In this document: one piece after another, positions 13,709 to 14,629 of the stretch
Layout: each line of letters starts with the position of its first letter
How positions within the stretch are numbered: the stretch's first letter is position 1
Source of the DNA: an uncultured Oscillospiraceae bacterium
GTDB taxonomy: Bacteria; Bacillota; Clostridia; Oscillospirales; Oscillospiraceae
Assembly (NCBI GenBank): GCA_910579725.1
Contig: CAJTUD010000045.1
Span: 7,930-22,558, forward strand
Length of the DNA: 14,629 nucleotides
Direction: 5' to 3'
Translations under genes and position numbers: made by a program
The notes under the pieces: model-generated
Database searches by the model: none
What the model was told of the DNA's origin: nothing
The model's input: the letters and a program-made list of their open reading frames with translations, nothing else

Positions 13709-14629
13709 ATGAAACGAGTCTGGCTGTTCGCGATTCTCTCATTGACTCTGCTGGCCGCCTGCGGGCGGCGGGAGGTCCCGGACCAGGACGATCCCCCGGT
13801 GACGCTGCGGGTTGTGACCAGCTTTGGCGGGGAGGACGGCAACCGGAAGAATTACGAAGCCGCCGTCGCGGCCTACGAGGCGGAGACCGGGAATCTGGTC
13901 CGGGACAGCTCCGCCATATCCAACGAGGAATGGAAGGCCCGGGTGCTCACGGATTTTGAAACCGGCTCCGAGCCGGATGTGCTGTTCTTTTTCGCCAATG
14001 CCGACGCGGAGCCCTTCATCAAGGCGGACAAGGTGGTCTCCGTGGAGGAAATCCGCCGGGAGTACCCGGATTACGCGGGAAACATGGACGGCGGGAAGCT
14101 CCCCGCCGCCTCCGACGGCCGGCATTACGCGGTGCCCATTCTGGGCTATTGGGAATATCTGTATGTGAACAAGACGGTGCTGGCGGAGTGCGGCGTGGCG
14201 GAGCCGGGGCCGGACTACAGCTGGGATCAGTTTCTGGCCGACTGTCAGACCATCCGGGAACACGGCCTCACGCCGGTGGCCTGCTCCCTGGCGGAGGTGT
14301 CCCACTACTGGTTTGAGTTCGCGGTGCTCAACAACGGAGACCCCGCCCGCCACCTGACGGCGGCCCGTCTGGACGGGGACGGCCGGCTGGTGGAGGATGC
14401 GGCGGCGGCCTCCTGGATCGCCGGACTCAACGATATCAAAACCCTCTACGAGCTGGGCTGCTTTCCGGAGGACACCCTCACCGCCGGGGACGCGGAAACC
14501 ACCGCGCTGTTCGGCGAGGGCGGCGCGGCCTTCCTGCTGGACGGCTCCTGGAAGGTGGGATACTTTGCGGAGCACTACCCGCAGCGGCTGGAGGAGCTGG
14601 CGGTGTGCTGCGTTCCCGCCAAGGGGCTG
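13709..14629 (+). CDS. extracellular sugar-binding lipoprotein, SBP family 1 (cut by window edge)
   Basis: Surface lipoprotein of the MalE-like SBP_bac_1 family that binds a sugar outside the membrane. The 307 visible residues begin with a signal peptide, MKRVWLFAILSLTLLAAC, with lipobox L-A-A-C and lipidated Cys18. The mature part starts V-T-L-R-V-V-T-S-F and contains P-I-L-G-Y-W-E-Y-L-Y-V-N-K-T-V-L, the typical hinge-region strand followed by a V-N-K helix, and G-G-A-A-F-L-L-D-G-S-W near residue 275. The frame is open to the edge with no stop. The ATG at 13709 follows AAGGAGGG (13695-13702) by 6 nt. Its family differs from the LplA-like protein at 5420-7018. Right after the kinase it could be the ligand-binding partner of a three-component sensor, as in AraP-AraS-AraT or XylFII-LytS systems, or the first gene of a second importer. 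The window does not decide between these. Confidence 0.88.
   Translation, partial: MKRVWLFAILSLTLLAACGRREVPDQDDPPVTLRVVTSFGGEDGNRKNYEAAVAAYEAETGNLVRDSSAISNEEWKARVLTDFETGSEPDVLFFFANADAEPFIKADKVVSVEEIRREYPDYAGNMDGGKLPAASDGRHYAVPILGYWEYLYVNKTVLAECGVAEPGPDYSWDQFLADCQTIREHGLTPVACSLAEVSHYWFEFAVLNNGDPARHLTAARLDGDGRLVEDAAAASWIAGLNDIKTLYELGCFPEDTLTAGDAETTALFGEGGAAFLLDGSWKVGYFAEHYPQRLEELAVCCVPAKGL

Noticed and set aside
1..14629. tRNA, rRNA, CRISPR, transposase, integrase or phage genes
   Set aside because: Looked for and not seen; the only repeat-like element is the 14-bp inverted pair at 7095-7257.

Overview
This window reads as one contiguous piece of a high-GC Firmicutes chromosome, most likely a gut-type Clostridia of the Oscillospiraceae kind. 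The reasons are strong AGGAGG-type ribosome binding sites, sigma-A-like promoters in short AT-rich gaps, LplB/LplC-type ABC permeases, a YesM-type sensor kinase, a DUF624/YesL protein, and GC-rich codon use with long meaningless antisense ORFs. No mobile element, tRNA, rRNA or CRISPR array was seen.

Layout. (1) 1-1491, minus strand: a glycolytic pair, class II fructose-bisphosphate aldolase followed by a phosphofructokinase cut by the window edge, joined by a TGATG stop/start overlap. (2) 1667-3239, plus: a MATE efflux transporter with its own promoter and a strong terminator. (3) 3327-7018, plus: a three-gene carbohydrate ABC importer (two LplB/LplC-type permeases and a lipoprotein binding protein) with no ATPase gene. 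(4) 7045-7943, minus: a DUF624/YesL membrane protein with a TTG start, an extended -10 promoter and a terminator lying between the convergent genes; the same gap holds an unexplained 163-bp segment bounded by perfect 14-bp inverted repeats. (5) 8013-13627, plus: a tightly overlapped operon of a GH94 phosphorylase closest to N,N'-diacetylchitobiose phosphorylase, an alpha-D-phosphohexomutase and a YesM/LytS-type histidine kinase. (6) 13650 to the window end, plus: a second, different solute-binding lipoprotein with its own promoter, cut by the edge.

How it may work together (inference). The LplABC-type importer and/or a second importer beyond the right edge brings in a beta-linked disaccharide or oligosaccharide. 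The GH94 enzyme splits it with phosphate to give a sugar-1-phosphate without spending ATP, the mutase makes the 6-phosphate, and the products can reach glycolysis (pfk, fba nearby). The kinase, co-transcribed with the catabolic enzymes and followed by a lipoprotein binding protein, could sense the sugar outside the cell. Gene content resembles the Vibrio chitobiose locus (phosphorylase, mutase, binding protein and ABC importer, sensor kinase) but uses unrelated Gram-positive transporter and sensor families. The substrate is not proven by sequence alone.
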